DNA from: Rubellimicrobium roseum
Lineage (GTDB): Bacteria; Pseudomonadota; Alphaproteobacteria; Rhodobacterales; Rhodobacteraceae
Length of the DNA: 64,000 nucleotides
Reading direction: 5' to 3'
Assembly (NCBI RefSeq): GCF_006152145.1
Contig: NZ_VDFV01000002.1
Coordinates: 248,001 to 312,000 of the forward strand
In this document: in pieces, positions 49,139-56,897 of the stretch
Layout: the number at the start of each line of letters is the position of its first letter
How positions within the stretch are numbered: the first letter of the stretch is position 1
Notes under the pieces: generated by a model
Database searches by the model: none
What the model was told of the DNA's origin: nothing
The model's input: the letters and a program-made list of their open reading frames with translations, nothing else
Made by a program: the position numbers and the translations under genes

Positions 49139-50488
49139 TCAGGCCTCGCCCCGGGGCGACGAGGCAAGGACGGCGGGCGGCCAAGCCACGACCGCCACGG
49201 CGCCGCCGGCGGCGTCGTTGGCAAAGGTGAGGCGCGCACCCGTGCGTTCGAGGAGGGATTTGGCGATGAAAAGGCCGAGGCCCATGCCCTCGTAGCCGGG
49301 GCGCCGCAGTTCCGGCCCGGAGGTCGAGGGTCGGTGCGTCGGGCGCCCCCGCATGAACGGATCACCGATGCGGTCGAGGAGCGCGGGTTCGAAGCCCGGG
49401 CCGTCGTCGCGGATGCGCACCGAGAGCCGCTCGGGCGTCCAGTCGAGGCGGATCTCCACGCGGGAGGCGGCGAAGTCCACCGCGTTCTGCACGAGATTGC
49501 GCAGGCCATGGACGATCTCGGGCCGGCGGGGAATGTCGGGCTGGCGCCCTTCGGGCACCAGGATCTCCACGATCTTGCCGCGGCCCAGATGGGGTTCGGC
49601 CGCCTCGCGCAGGACCGCCTCGAAGGGCGCTCGGTCGAGATAGGTGTCCCGGCCCGCCCGGCCCATGGCGCGCAGGATGTCGCGGCAGCGGTCGGCCTGA
49701 TCGCGCAGGAGCCGGGCGTCTTCGAGAAGGTCGTCCAGATCGGGGCGGCCTTCCAACTCCTCGATCATCTCGCCTGACACGAGCTTGATCGTCGCGAGCG
49801 GCGTGCCCAGCTCGTGCGCGGCGGCGGCCACGACACCATCGAGGTCCGACAGCCGCTGCGCCCGACCCAGCGCGAGTTGCGTGGCGGTCAGGGCGTCGCC
49901 CATGGCGGTCATCTCGGCGGTGATGCTGCGGGCGTAGAGGCCGAGGAATCCCACCCCGATCATCAGCGCCACCCAGAAGCCCCACAAGAACAGCCGCGGC
50001 GTCTGCAGCGGCCCCTCGGGCGTGAGGAGCGGCAGGTACCAGGTCCCAATCGCCGTGATGACCGTCAGGGTAAGCCCGCCCAGGACCAGCGTCGTGCGCG
50101 GGTCGAGGACGCTGGCCGCGATGGTCACGGGCGCGAGCAGCAGCACGGCGAAGGGATTGTTGAGCCCCCCCGTGAGCGCGAGAAGGAACCCGAGCTGGAG
50201 GATGTCGAAGGTCAGGAACAAGGTGGCCTCGCGCTCGGTCAGGCGGCGCGTGCGCGGGGCGGTGAAGGTGGCCACGAGGTTGACAAGGACCGAGGCACCA
50301 ATGGCGAGCGAGGCCGCCCCCGTGGCGATCCCGAGATCGAGCAGGCGCGTGGCTACCACCAAGGCGGCGATCTGACCGGCGATGGCGAGCCAGCGCAGCA
50401 CCGTCAATGTGCGCAGCGGCACCCAGTCGCCCCGCCGGGCGGAGCTCAGGGCCTCGGTCGGATTTGCGAGGGCGTGCGGATCGGTCAG
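49139..50488 (-). CDS. regB: redox-sensing histidine kinase RegB (PrrB/ActS)
   Basis: A protein of about 449 residues with six membrane helices. It has the quinone-binding heptad GGLNNPF near 107-113, the H-box with AAAAHELGTPLATIK (phospho-His near 225), the redox-active Cys in ADRCRDIL near 268, and an HATPase domain (RDDGPGFEP, GMGLGLFI). RegB controls photosynthesis, respiration and nitrogen/carbon fixation genes by phosphorylating RegA. The start is uncertain: CTG at 50488 has AAGGAGG five bases upstream and gives MTDPHALANP...RGDWVPLRTL as in relatives. The first standard start, GTG at 50422, lacks a ribosome site. It is divergent from senC-regA. Confidence 0.93.
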   Translation of the reverse strand: MTDPHALANPTEALSSARRGDWVPLRTLTVLRWLAIAGQIAALVVATRLLDLGIATGAASLAIGASVLVNLVATFTAPRTRRLTEREATLFLTFDILQLGFLLALTGGLNNPFAVLLLAPVTIAASVLDPRTTLVLGGLTLTVITAIGTWYLPLLTPEGPLQTPRLFLWGFWVALMIGVGFLGLYARSITAEMTAMGDALTATQLALGRAQRLSDLDGVVAAAAHELGTPLATIKLVSGEMIEELEGRPDLDDLLEDARLLRDQADRCRDILRAMGRAGRDTYLDRAPFEAVLREAAEPHLGRGKIVEILVPEGRQPDIPRRPEIVHGLRNLVQNAVDFAASRVEIRLDWTPERLSVRIRDDGPGFEPALLDRIGDPFMRGRPTHRPSTSGPELRRPGYEGMGLGLFIAKSLLERTGARLTFANDAAGGAVAVVAWPPAVLASSPRGEA

Positions 50489-50572
50489 GGGAGCCTCCTT
50501 GCGGCGCTTGGGCGCATTGTTACGGTCGCTGGCGCATCCGATCTACAGCCGACGAAGCTAGGAGACAGCCCC
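50489..50572. promoter_or_regulatory. regB / senC-regA divergent control region
   Basis: An 84-bp gap. The minus strand holds AAGGAGG (50500-50494) for the proposed regB CTG. GCGNC-like words (for example around GGTCGC and GGCGC) could be RegA contact points, as the cluster is autoregulated in Rhodobacter, but I see no clear full motif. CTAGGAGA before the senC ATG is its ribosome site. Confidence 0.4.
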
Positions 50573-51196
50573 ATGCGGACCAGCATCATCGCCGCCGTCG
50601 CGGGCGCCTTGGCCTTTGCGGGCCTGGCCGGTATGGCCCTCGCGCCCCGGTTCGGCGGCGCGTCGGACGCCTTCGCCAAGTGCCGCGACGGGCAGGTGGC
50701 CGGCGGTGACCTCGGCGGGCCCTTCACTCTGGTGAACGGAGCCGGGCAGACCGTCACCGATGCGGAGGTCGTGACCGAGCCGTCCATCCTCTACTTCGGC
50801 TTCACCTCCTGCGCCGATGTCTGCCCGATGGACATGGCGCGCAACGCCAGCGCCGTGGAGATCCTGGAGGAGCGCGGGATCGAGGCCCGCCCCGTTTTCG
50901 TCTCGGTGGACCCCGAGCGCGACACGCCCGAGGTCGTCGCGTCCTACGCCGAGGCCTTCCATCCCCGCACGGTCGGCCTGACCGGCAGCCCTGAGCAGGT
51001 GGCCGAGGCCGCCCGGGCCTACCGGGTCTACTATGCCAAGCAGGACGGCGACCCGGACTATTATCTCGTGGACCATTCGAGCTTCAGCTATCTCGTGCTG
51101 CCCGAGGTGGGGTTCGTCGACTTCGTGAACCGCGACGAGAGCCCCGAGGCCGTGGCCGACCGGCTCCAGTGCTTTGCCGAGGTGGCGGGGGCCTGA
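50573..51196 (+). CDS. senC: SCO1/SenC copper chaperone
   Basis: A protein of 207 residues. An N-terminal anchor (residues 5-27) places the thioredoxin-like domain in the periplasm. The copper site is C80xxxC84 (CADVCP) with His168 (DHSSF). It helps build the CuA centre of cytochrome oxidase. It lies between regB and regA exactly as in Rhodobacter (senC/prrC), and 45 bp before regA. Confidence 0.93.
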   Translation: MRTSIIAAVAGALAFAGLAGMALAPRFGGASDAFAKCRDGQVAGGDLGGPFTLVNGAGQTVTDAEVVTEPSILYFGFTSCADVCPMDMARNASAVEILEERGIEARPVFVSVDPERDTPEVVASYAEAFHPRTVGLTGSPEQVAEAARAYRVYYAKQDGDPDYYLVDHSSFSYLVLPEVGFVDFVNRDESPEAVADRLQCFAEVAGA

Positions 51197-51241
51197 CAGC
51201 TTCCGCATTGAAAAGCGCGGGCAAGCCCCTATTCTCGAGCC

Positions 51242-51826
51242 ATGTCGCCCGATGGACCCATGCCGCTGCCTGAGACCCCGTCCGAGGAGCTGGACCTCGG
51301 GCCGGACCCGTCGCTTCTCCTTGTCGACGACGACGAGGCCTTCCTGCGCCGCTTGGGCCGCGCGATGGAACGGCGGGGGTTTCGGGTGGAGATGGCAGGG
51401 TCGGTGGCTCAGGCCATCGCCGCCATCGCGCTCCGGCCTCCGGCCTATGCGGTGGTCGACCTGCGGCTGGGTGACGGCAACGGACTCGATGTGGTGGAGC
51501 GGCTGCGCGAATCGCGTGGCGACGCCCGGGTCATCGTGCTCACGGGGTACGGCGCCATCGCCAGCGCCGTGGCGGCGGTGAAGATCGGGGCCATCGACTA
51601 CCTGTCCAAGCCCGCCGATGCCGCCGAGGTCACCCGGGCGCTGCTTGCTGGCGAGGGCGACCTGCCCGAGCCCCCCGAGAACCCGATGAGCGCCGACCGC
51701 GTGCGCTGGGAGCACATCCAGCGCGTCTACGAGATGTGCGACCGCAACGTGTCCGAGACCGCGCGGCGGCTCGGGATGCACCGACGGACGCTCCAGCGCA
51801 TCCTGGCCAAGCGCAGCCCGAAATAG
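51242..51826 (+). CDS. regA: redox response regulator RegA (PrrA/ActR)
   Basis: A protein of 194 residues. The receiver domain has LLLVDDDEAF at 25-34, phospho-acceptor Asp73 in VVDLRLGDGNG, and the Lys in LSKPAD near 120. A Pro-rich hinge leads to a Fis-type helix-turn-helix (NVSETARRLGMHRRTLQRIL). It is the partner of RegB. Nearly all the space after its stop is a parS site. Confidence 0.95.
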   Translation: MSPDGPMPLPETPSEELDLGPDPSLLLVDDDEAFLRRLGRAMERRGFRVEMAGSVAQAIAAIALRPPAYAVVDLRLGDGNGLDVVERLRESRGDARVIVLTGYGAIASAVAAVKIGAIDYLSKPADAAEVTRALLAGEGDLPEPPENPMSADRVRWEHIQRVYEMCDRNVSETARRLGMHRRTLQRILAKRSPK

Positions 51827-51829
51827 AGG

Positions 51830-51845
51830 TGTTTCACGTGAAACA
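51830..51845. promoter_or_regulatory. parS site 2 (ParB binding)
   Basis: TGTTTCACGTGAAACA, identical to site 1 and to the parS consensus. It occupies 16 of the 21 bp between the convergent regA (stop at 51826) and LysR (stop at 51848) genes, about 24.5 kb right of the proposed origin. Confidence 0.95.
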
Positions 51846-51847
51846 TC

Positions 51848-52714
51848 TCAGCCCTTCGCCTCTTCGCGTAGCCAGCGCATGAAGCGGCGCAGCGCCGGGC
51901 GGGGCGGGACCGGGCGACGGACCATCCAGAAGCCGAAGCGCGGGTCGGTCGCGGCGTGGACGGCCCTGAGCCGCCCGGAGGCCAGATCGTCGCCCAAGAG
52001 CGCCAGCAACTCCACGTAAAGTCCATACCCCGCCCGCGCGGCCGAGAGCGCCAGTTCTTCGGTGGGCATGGTCGTGGCCTGGAGCCCGTCCGGGTCGAGG
52101 CCGATCCGTCGCAGCCAGGCGCGCTCCTCGTGCGAGCCCTGCTCGAAGATCCAAGGCAGTGTCGCCATCTCGGCAGCCTCGAGCGCGGTCCGCTCGCCCA
52201 GGAGCGCAGGGGCGCCCACCACCGTATAGGCCGCTGGCACCAGCAGCTCGGCGTCGAGTCCCGCCCACTGGCCCTCGCCCAGCCGGATGGCAAGGTCCAT
52301 TCGGGCGCGGGCGAGGTCCACCACCTGCCGGTCGGGATGGAGCGAGATCGGCACCTCTGGGTGACGCGCCCAGAAGCGCCCGAGCCGCGGCACCAACCAC
52401 TGGCTGGCAAAGGCCGGAGTGAGCGTGACCTGCAGCGGGCGCCCGTCCTCGCCCGCCCGCACCTCGTCGACGGCTGTCGAAATGGCCTCGAAGCCGGCAG
52501 TCAGCGCCGCAGCCAGGCGTTCCCCCTCGGGCGTGAGCACAAGGCCACGGCCCATGCGCTCCAGGAGCGTCACGCCCAAAGACGCCTCCAAGCTGCGCAC
52601 CTGCTGAGCGACAGCCGCGTGGGTGACGTTGAGCTCGCGCGAAGCAGCCGAAAAGCCGCCCAGCCGGGCGGCGGCCTCGAAGGCGCGCAGGCTCGTCAGG
52701 GAAGGAAGCGGCAT
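51848..52714 (-). CDS. LysR family transcriptional regulator (GcvA-like)
   Basis: A protein of 288 residues. The winged helix-turn-helix (residues 1-62) contains LTSLRAFEAAARLGGFSAASRELNVTHAAVAQQVRSLE, typical of the GcvA group (quoted here only as residues 6-43: key words LRAFEAAARLG and VTHAAVAQQ). The effector domain starts near 90 with LQVTLTPAFASQWLVPRL. The target may be its own divergent region, where nested inverted repeats lie. The ligand is unknown. In Rhodobacter capsulatus the regulator next to regA is hvrA, which is absent here. Confidence 0.88.
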   Translation of the reverse strand: MPLPSLTSLRAFEAAARLGGFSAASRELNVTHAAVAQQVRSLEASLGVTLLERMGRGLVLTPEGERLAAALTAGFEAISTAVDEVRAGEDGRPLQVTLTPAFASQWLVPRLGRFWARHPEVPISLHPDRQVVDLARARMDLAIRLGEGQWAGLDAELLVPAAYTVVGAPALLGERTALEAAEMATLPWIFEQGSHEERAWLRRIGLDPDGLQATTMPTEELALSAARAGYGLYVELLALLGDDLASGRLRAVHAATDPRFGFWMVRRPVPPRPALRRFMRWLREEAKG

Positions 52715-52718
52715 GATA

Positions 52719-52775
52719 GCTGGCCTAACAGGTGGACAGGATTCCTGCCTCGTATAGGCCAGCAGGATTGCCTAT
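52719..52775. promoter_or_regulatory. candidate LysR operator
   Basis: Two nested inverted repeats just upstream of the LysR start. GCTGGCCTA (52719-52727) pairs with TAGGCCAGC (52755-52763), 9 of 9, and ATAGGC (52754-52759) pairs with GCCTAT (52770-52775) around 10 bases. The second has the size and dyad layout of a LysR recognition site. It lies between the LysR gene and a small divergent ORF. Confidence 0.55.
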
Positions 52776-52806
52776 TTCGTTGGCGTAAGTTGACGGAGTT
52801 CATATC

Positions 52807-52929
52807 ATGTTTCAGATCATTGCCGAAGCCATCAGCCTTGTGGCCCATGCCTCGGGCCCGCGTGAGCCGGTTCGCCGCGAGATGCCCCAGCCCGTGCGCC
52901 GTCCGATGAGTTGGCCCCGGCTCGGGTGA
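52807..52929 (+). CDS. possible 40-residue protein divergent from the LysR gene
   Basis: ATG at 52807 opens a 40-codon frame beginning MFQIIAEAISLVAHASGP and ending SWPRLG. GGAG at 52795-52798 is a fair ribosome site 8 bases upstream. The first 15 residues could form an amphipathic helix; the rest is basic and Pro-rich. It is divergent from the LysR gene with the candidate operator between, so it may be the regulated target. No family is recognised. It might also be a non-coding stretch. Confidence 0.45.
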   Translation: MFQIIAEAISLVAHASGPREPVRREMPQPVRRPMSWPRLG

Positions 52930-52933
52930 GGGC

Positions 52934-53518
52934 TCACGCCTCCATCAGTTCGGCGTGCCGCGCCAGGAATGCGGCGCGTGCTTCCGTCGGCGGTCGGAGC
53001 CGCAGGACGAGGCCGGCCAGCACCCCATCGGGTGGGCGCCCGAACAGGCGGTCGGCCTCCGTTACCGAGAAGCCGGCGATTCGCGTGGCCTCCAGCCAGG
53101 CGCTGACCTTATCGGCCCGCTTGATCGCCGCCTTGATTTCGCGCGGGAGCGTGGCGGGAAGGCCGAAGCGGAGGTGCACCGCTTGCGCGAGCCGCGCGTC
53201 GAGCGCGCCGTAGCCCTCGCCGAGCACGGCCTTCACTGGCGAGATCATGTCGCCGATGACGTATTCCGGCGCATCATGCAGGAGCGCGGCCAGCCGCCAG
53301 CGCAGGGACGGCTCGGGCGCTGTGAGGCCGAAGATCTCCTCCACCAGCAGCGAGTGCTCGGCCACCGAATAGGGCCAGTCGCCCTGCGTCTGCCCGTTCC
53401 AGCGTGCCACGAAAGCGAGGCCGTGGGCGATGTCCACGATCTCGATGTCCATCGGCGTCGGGTCGAGGAGGTCGAGCCTCCTTCCCGAAAGCATCCGCTG
53501 CCATGCACGCTTGACCAA
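52934..53518 (-). CDS. HD-domain phosphohydrolase (YfbR-like)
   Basis: A protein of 194 residues. The HD metal motif appears as SVAEHSLLVEEI near 52 and LLHDAPEYVIGD near 79, with DKVSAW near 142. The layout resembles YfbR-type 5'-deoxynucleotidases. The start is TTG at 53518 with AAGGAGG five bases upstream, giving MVKRAWQRMLSGRRLDLLDPTP; the next ATG is 8 codons later. It is divergent from ahcY and convergent with the small 40-residue frame. Confidence 0.82.
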   Translation of the reverse strand: MVKRAWQRMLSGRRLDLLDPTPMDIEIVDIAHGLAFVARWNGQTQGDWPYSVAEHSLLVEEIFGLTAPEPSLRWRLAALLHDAPEYVIGDMISPVKAVLGEGYGALDARLAQAVHLRFGLPATLPREIKAAIKRADKVSAWLEATRIAGFSVTEADRLFGRPPDGVLAGLVLRLRPPTEARAAFLARHAELMEA

Positions 53519-53575
53519 GACCGCCTCCTTCTCCGCCTCGCGATCTAGCCAAGAGCGAGCATCGGGGCCAAGTAA

Positions 53576-53604
53576 TTGCCCATCAACACCCGGAGTGCTA
53601 AGTC
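53576..53604 (+). promoter_or_regulatory. likely promoter of ahcY
   Basis: TTGCCC (53576-53581), 17 bases, TAAGTC (53599-53604). The leader to the ATG at 53639 would be only about 28 bases, too short for a riboswitch. GGAAGGAT precedes the start codon. Confidence 0.45.
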
Positions 53605-53638
53605 GCCCCGCCACAGCCGCTGCCTGGAAGGATCGCCC

Positions 53639-55033
53639 ATGCCCCTCGATCACATCGTCAAGGACCTCGGCCTCGCCGCCTTCGGGCGCAAGGAATTGGC
53701 CATCGCCGAGACCGAGATGCCGGGCCTCATGGCGCTGCGCGAGGAGTTCGGGACCTCCAAGCCCTTGGAGGGTGCGCGGATCGCGGGCTCGCTGCACATG
53801 ACGATCCAGACGGCGGTGCTGATCGAGACGCTGGTCAAGCTCGGGGCCGAGGTGCGCTGGGCGTCCTGCAACATCTTCTCGACCCAGGACCACGCCGCGG
53901 CCGCCATCGCCGAGGCGGGCGTGCCGGTCTTCGCTGTCAAGGGCGAGACGCTGGAGGAGTACTGGGCCTATACCGACCGCATCTTCCAGTTCCCCGAGGG
54001 GACCTGCAACATGATCCTCGATGACGGCGGCGACGCGACGCTCTACATCCTTCTAGGCGCGCGGGTCGAAGCCGGCGAGACCGACCTGATCGCCGTGCCC
54101 ACCTCGGACGAGGAGGTCTGCCTTTTTAACCAGATCCGCAAGCGGCTGGCCCAGTCGCCAGGCTGGTTCACGGCTCAGCGCGACGCCATCCGTGGCGTGA
54201 CCGAGGAGACGACGACGGGCGTCAAGCGTCTATACGATCTCCATAAGAAGGGCCTGCTGCCCTTCCCGGCGATCAACGTCAACGACTCGGTCACCAAGTC
54301 GAAGTTCGACAACAAGTACGGCTGCAAGGAGTCGCTCGTGGACGGCATCCGCCGTGCGACCGACACCATGATGGCCGGCAAGGTCGCCGTGGTTTGCGGC
54401 TACGGCGACGTGGGCAAGGGCTCGGCGGCGTCGTTGCGGGGCGCGGGGGCGCGCGTGAAGGTGACCGAGGTCGATCCGATCTGCGCGCTCCAGGCGGCGA
54501 TGGACGGCTACGAGGTCACGATCCTCGAGGACGAGGTCACGACGGCCGACATCTTCATCACCACGACCGGCAACAGGGACGTCATCCGCCTGGAACACAT
54601 GCGCCAGATGAAGGACATGGCCATCGTCGGCAACATCGGCCACTTCGACAACGAGATCCAGGTCGCCGCCCTGCGCAACCACAAGTGGACCAACATCAAG
54701 GACCAGGTCGACATGATCGAGATGCCCTCGGGCAGCCGGATCATCCTCCTGTCAGAGGGGCGGCTCCTCAACCTTGGCAACGCCACGGGGCATCCGAGCT
54801 TCGTGATGTCGGCGTCCTTCTCGAACCAGGTGCTGGCGCAGATCGAGCTCTGGACCAAGCCGGGCGAATACGCGCCGGGCGTCTACATCCTGCCCAAGCA
54901 GCTGGACGAGAAGGTGGCGCGCCTTCATCTGAGGCGGATCGGGGCCAAGCTCACGGTGCTCGACCGCGAGCAGGCCGACTACATCGGCGTGTCCGTCGAG
55001 GGCCCTTTCAAGCCCGAGCACTACCGCTACTGA
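53639..55033 (+). CDS. ahcY: S-adenosylhomocysteine hydrolase
   Basis: A protein of 464 residues, full length. It converts S-adenosylhomocysteine to adenosine and homocysteine, keeping methylation going. The N-terminal substrate region has [16 protein letters not shown] near 47 and [17 protein letters not shown] near 74. The NAD-binding domain has [16 protein letters not shown] near 257. The end is the family tail KPEHYRY. The gene follows the reg cluster, as in Rhodobacter. An in-frame extension upstream (21 codons) lies across the promoter and is left out. Confidence 0.97.
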   Translation: MPLDHIVKDLGLAAFGRKELAIAETEMPGLMALREEFGTSKPLEGARIAGSLHMTIQTAVLIETLVKLGAEVRWASCNIFSTQDHAAAAIAEAGVPVFAVKGETLEEYWAYTDRIFQFPEGTCNMILDDGGDATLYILLGARVEAGETDLIAVPTSDEEVCLFNQIRKRLAQSPGWFTAQRDAIRGVTEETTTGVKRLYDLHKKGLLPFPAINVNDSVTKSKFDNKYGCKESLVDGIRRATDTMMAGKVAVVCGYGDVGKGSAASLRGAGARVKVTEVDPICALQAAMDGYEVTILEDEVTTADIFITTTGNRDVIRLEHMRQMKDMAIVGNIGHFDNEIQVAALRNHKWTNIKDQVDMIEMPSGSRIILLSEGRLLNLGNATGHPSFVMSASFSNQVLAQIELWTKPGEYAPGVYILPKQLDEKVARLHLRRIGAKLTVLDREQADYIGVSVEGPFKPEHYRY

Positions 55034-55098
55034 GCCCTTGGCCGGGGGCGGGCCGCCGTGCGAGGCTCCCCCGATCCTCGGTCATGGTGGAATTTCTC

Positions 55099-55293
55099 AT
55101 GCGGACCTTCCTATCGATCCTGGGCGTGCTGATGATCGCCTCGGGTCTTCTCTGGGCCGCGCAGGGTAGCGGCCTGTTCCCCTATCCGGCCCGGAGCTTC
55201 ATGATCGACCAGACCCCTTGGGTCTGGTGGGGGCTGCTCATGGCCGTCGTGGGCCTGCTAGTCCTGTGGGCCGCGCGGCGCCGCCTGCGCTGA
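55099..55293 (+). CDS. small two-helix membrane protein
   Basis: About 64 residues from the ATG at 55099 (MRTFLSILGVLMIASGLLWAAQGSGL); an ATG five codons upstream (55084) is also possible. Helix 1 covers residues 3-20 and helix 2 about 40-58 (WWGLLMAVVGLLVLWAA), with a basic tail RRRLR. It lies 65 bp after ahcY on the same strand. No function is known to me; the motif QGSGLFPYPARSFM joining the helices looks conserved-type. Confidence 0.65.
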   Translation: MRTFLSILGVLMIASGLLWAAQGSGLFPYPARSFMIDQTPWVWWGLLMAVVGLLVLWAARRRLR

Positions 55294-55336
55294 CCCGGTC
55301 AGGTCGCATTTTCCTCGAATTGCCGGTACTCGCCCT

Positions 55337-55461
55337 TTGGCCCGGGGCACTTCTTCGTGCTACACCAAGGATGAGCCAGGACGGTTCGGGCCAAGGCCTT
55401 CGTCGCGTGTGGGAGCGCGGGTGAGGAGGAGGGGCCCCGCGCCGTCCTGCGGGGTCCCTTT
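55337..55461 (+). ncRNA. possible structured small RNA ending in a terminator
   Basis: In the gap between the small membrane protein and the EVE gene, TTGGCCCG (55337-55344) pairs exactly with CGGGCCAA (55387-55394). Inside is GCAC-TTCTTC-GTGC (55347-55360). A strong hairpin with TTT follows at 55431-55461. No convincing protein is coded on either strand. The set could be the 3' region of the ahcY transcript or a separate RNA; a TTGGCC-N18-TACACC promoter-like pair overlaps the first arm. No known RNA family was recognised. Confidence 0.35.
55431..55461 (+). terminator. intrinsic terminator after ahcY and the small membrane protein
   Basis: GGGGCCCCGC (55431-55440) pairs with GCGGGGTCCC (55449-55458), ten pairs with one G-U, loop of 8, then TTT. 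It can also serve the convergent EVE gene, though the minus strand has no T-run. Confidence 0.65.
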
Positions 55462-55482
55462 GCATCCGGCCGGCTGGCCGCC

Positions 55483-55902
55483 TCAGGGTTCGGTTCCACC
55501 TAACTCGCAGATGCGGCGCCACTGGTCCTCTGTAACCGGTTGCACGGAGAGGCGGCTGTTGCGCACGAGGACCATGTCGGCCAGCGCGGGATCGGCACGG
55601 ATCTCCTCCAGCGTCACCGGACGGGCGAAAGGCCGCAGGGCCCGCACGTCCACGCAGTCCCAACGCGGGTCATCCGTCGTGCTGTCAGGGTGACAGGTGC
55701 CGATCACCTCGACGATGCCGACGACCTCGCGCCCCTTCTGCGAGTGGTAGAAGAAGCCGCGATCCCCCGGTCGCATCAGCCGCATGTTGTTGCGCGCCTG
55801 ATAGTTGCGCACACCATGCCACTCGCCCCCGGCCTCTCCCAGGGCGACCTGCTCGTCCCAGCCGAAGACGTCCGGCTCGGATTTGAAGAGCCAGTATGCC
55901 AT
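55483..55902 (-). CDS. EVE domain protein
   Basis: A protein of 139 residues made of one EVE domain, a PUA-like fold that binds modified bases. It begins MAYWLFKSEPDVFGWDEQ, with WHGVRNYQARNNMR near 28 and GFFYHSQKGREVVGIVEV near 49, all typical. Such proteins are thought to read modified cytosine or RNA bases; no partner is visible nearby. It lies 17 bp after gpsA on the same strand. Confidence 0.9.
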   Translation of the reverse strand: MAYWLFKSEPDVFGWDEQVALGEAGGEWHGVRNYQARNNMRLMRPGDRGFFYHSQKGREVVGIVEVIGTCHPDSTTDDPRWDCVDVRALRPFARPVTLEEIRADPALADMVLVRNSRLSVQPVTEDQWRRICELGGTEP

Positions 55903-55919
55903 CTTGATCTTTCCTGTTG

Positions 55920-56897
55920 CTAGTCTGCGCTGTCCTGCTCGGCCCTGAGGGGGCGATCAAGCAGGCGCTGCAGGGCCGTCCCCACGTTGGTCCGCCCTTC
56001 GACCAGCTCGGCCACCGCTTCGGTCACCGGCAGATCGAGCCCGAGCGTCCCGCCCAGCCTCGCGGCCGCCCGCGCCGTGGCTGCGCCTTCCACGGTCACC
56101 GCCGCGTCGAACGGCTCGCTCCGGCCAAGCGACAGGCCGTAGCGGTAATTGCGCGAGCCTTCCGAGGTGGCTGTGAGCACGAGATCCCCGAGGCCCGAAA
56201 GCCCCATCAGCGTATCGCTCCTGGCCCCGAGCCGCAGCGCGAGCCGCTGCATCTCGGCAAAGCCGCGCGTGAGCAGCGCCGCACGGGCCGACTCGCCGAA
56301 GCCGCCGCCAAGACAGGCGCCGCAAGCGATGGCGATGACATTCTTGAGCGCGCCACCCAGTTCGGCCCCCACGAGGTCGGTCGTGCGGTAGAGCCGCAGG
56401 GCGGGCGTGGCCAGCAGCGCCTGCAGCCGGGCGCCCTCGGTCCGGTCGGCGCAGGCGAGCGTCAGGGCCGTGGGCAGCCCGCGCGCGATGTCGGCCGCGA
56501 AGCTCGGCCCCGTCAGCACGAGGGGAAGTGCCGAGGGTAGCGCACGGCGGATCGTGGCGCTTGGCCCGTCGAGCGTCCGAAGGTCGATGCCCTTGCCGCA
56601 GGCCACGAGTGGCTTGCCTCCGAGCGCCGGAGCATGGTCGTCCAGGAAGGCGCGCAAGGTCTGCGCCGGGGTGGCCAGCAGCACGACCTCCGCATCGGAC
56701 AGGGCGTCGGGGTCGGCGGTGACGGGCAGGGCTGCGGGAAGGGAAACGCCGGGCAGGCGCGGATTGACGCGGCTCTGCGCCATGGCGGACATGGCTGGCG
56801 CATCGCGTCCCCAGAGCGCCACGTCGCGCGTCTCGCAGAGAGCCACGGCGAGGGCCGTGCCGAAGGCCCCCGCGCCCGCGACGGCGATGCGCGTCAT
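55920..56897 (-). CDS. gpsA: NAD(P)-dependent glycerol-3-phosphate dehydrogenase
   Basis: A protein of 325 residues that makes glycerol-3-phosphate for phospholipids. The Rossmann motif [10 protein letters not shown] is at 8-17, and [17 protein letters not shown] near 128. The catalytic Lys lies in [13 protein letters not shown] near 185. [10 protein letters not shown] near 233 is also typical. It overlaps tsaD by 4 bp. Confidence 0.95.
   Translation of the reverse strand: MTRIAVAGAGAFGTALAVALCETRDVALWGRDAPAMSAMAQSRVNPRLPGVSLPAALPVTADPDALSDAEVVLLATPAQTLRAFLDDHAPALGGKPLVACGKGIDLRTLDGPSATIRRALPSALPLVLTGPSFAADIARGLPTALTLACADRTEGARLQALLATPALRLYRTTDLVGAELGGALKNVIAIACGACLGGGFGESARAALLTRGFAEMQRLALRLGARSDTLMGLSGLGDLVLTATSEGSRNYRYGLSLGRSEPFDAAVTVEGAATARAAARLGGTLGLDLPVTEAVAELVEGRTNVGTALQRLLDRPLRAEQDSAD

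Noticed and set aside
51727-51847. A minus-strand frame starting MFHVKH over parS site 2
   Set aside because: The start is only the parS sequence read as codons; the frame is antisense to regA, unlike the real mnmG start at site 1.
53593-53601. GAGTGCTAA, half of a CIRCE operator, upstream of ahcY (also at 62048-62056)
   Set aside because: The matching TTAGCACTC half at 9 bp is absent or poor at both places, and neither lies before a heat-shock gene.
53519-53638. A SAH riboswitch in the ahcY leader
   Set aside because: No SAH riboswitch core was seen, and the likely promoter leaves a leader of only about 28 bases.
55299-55499. A minus-strand 66-codon frame ending KGEYRQFEENAT between the EVE gene and the small membrane gene
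   Set aside because: It crosses a strong terminator hairpin, has no ribosome site and no known domain.
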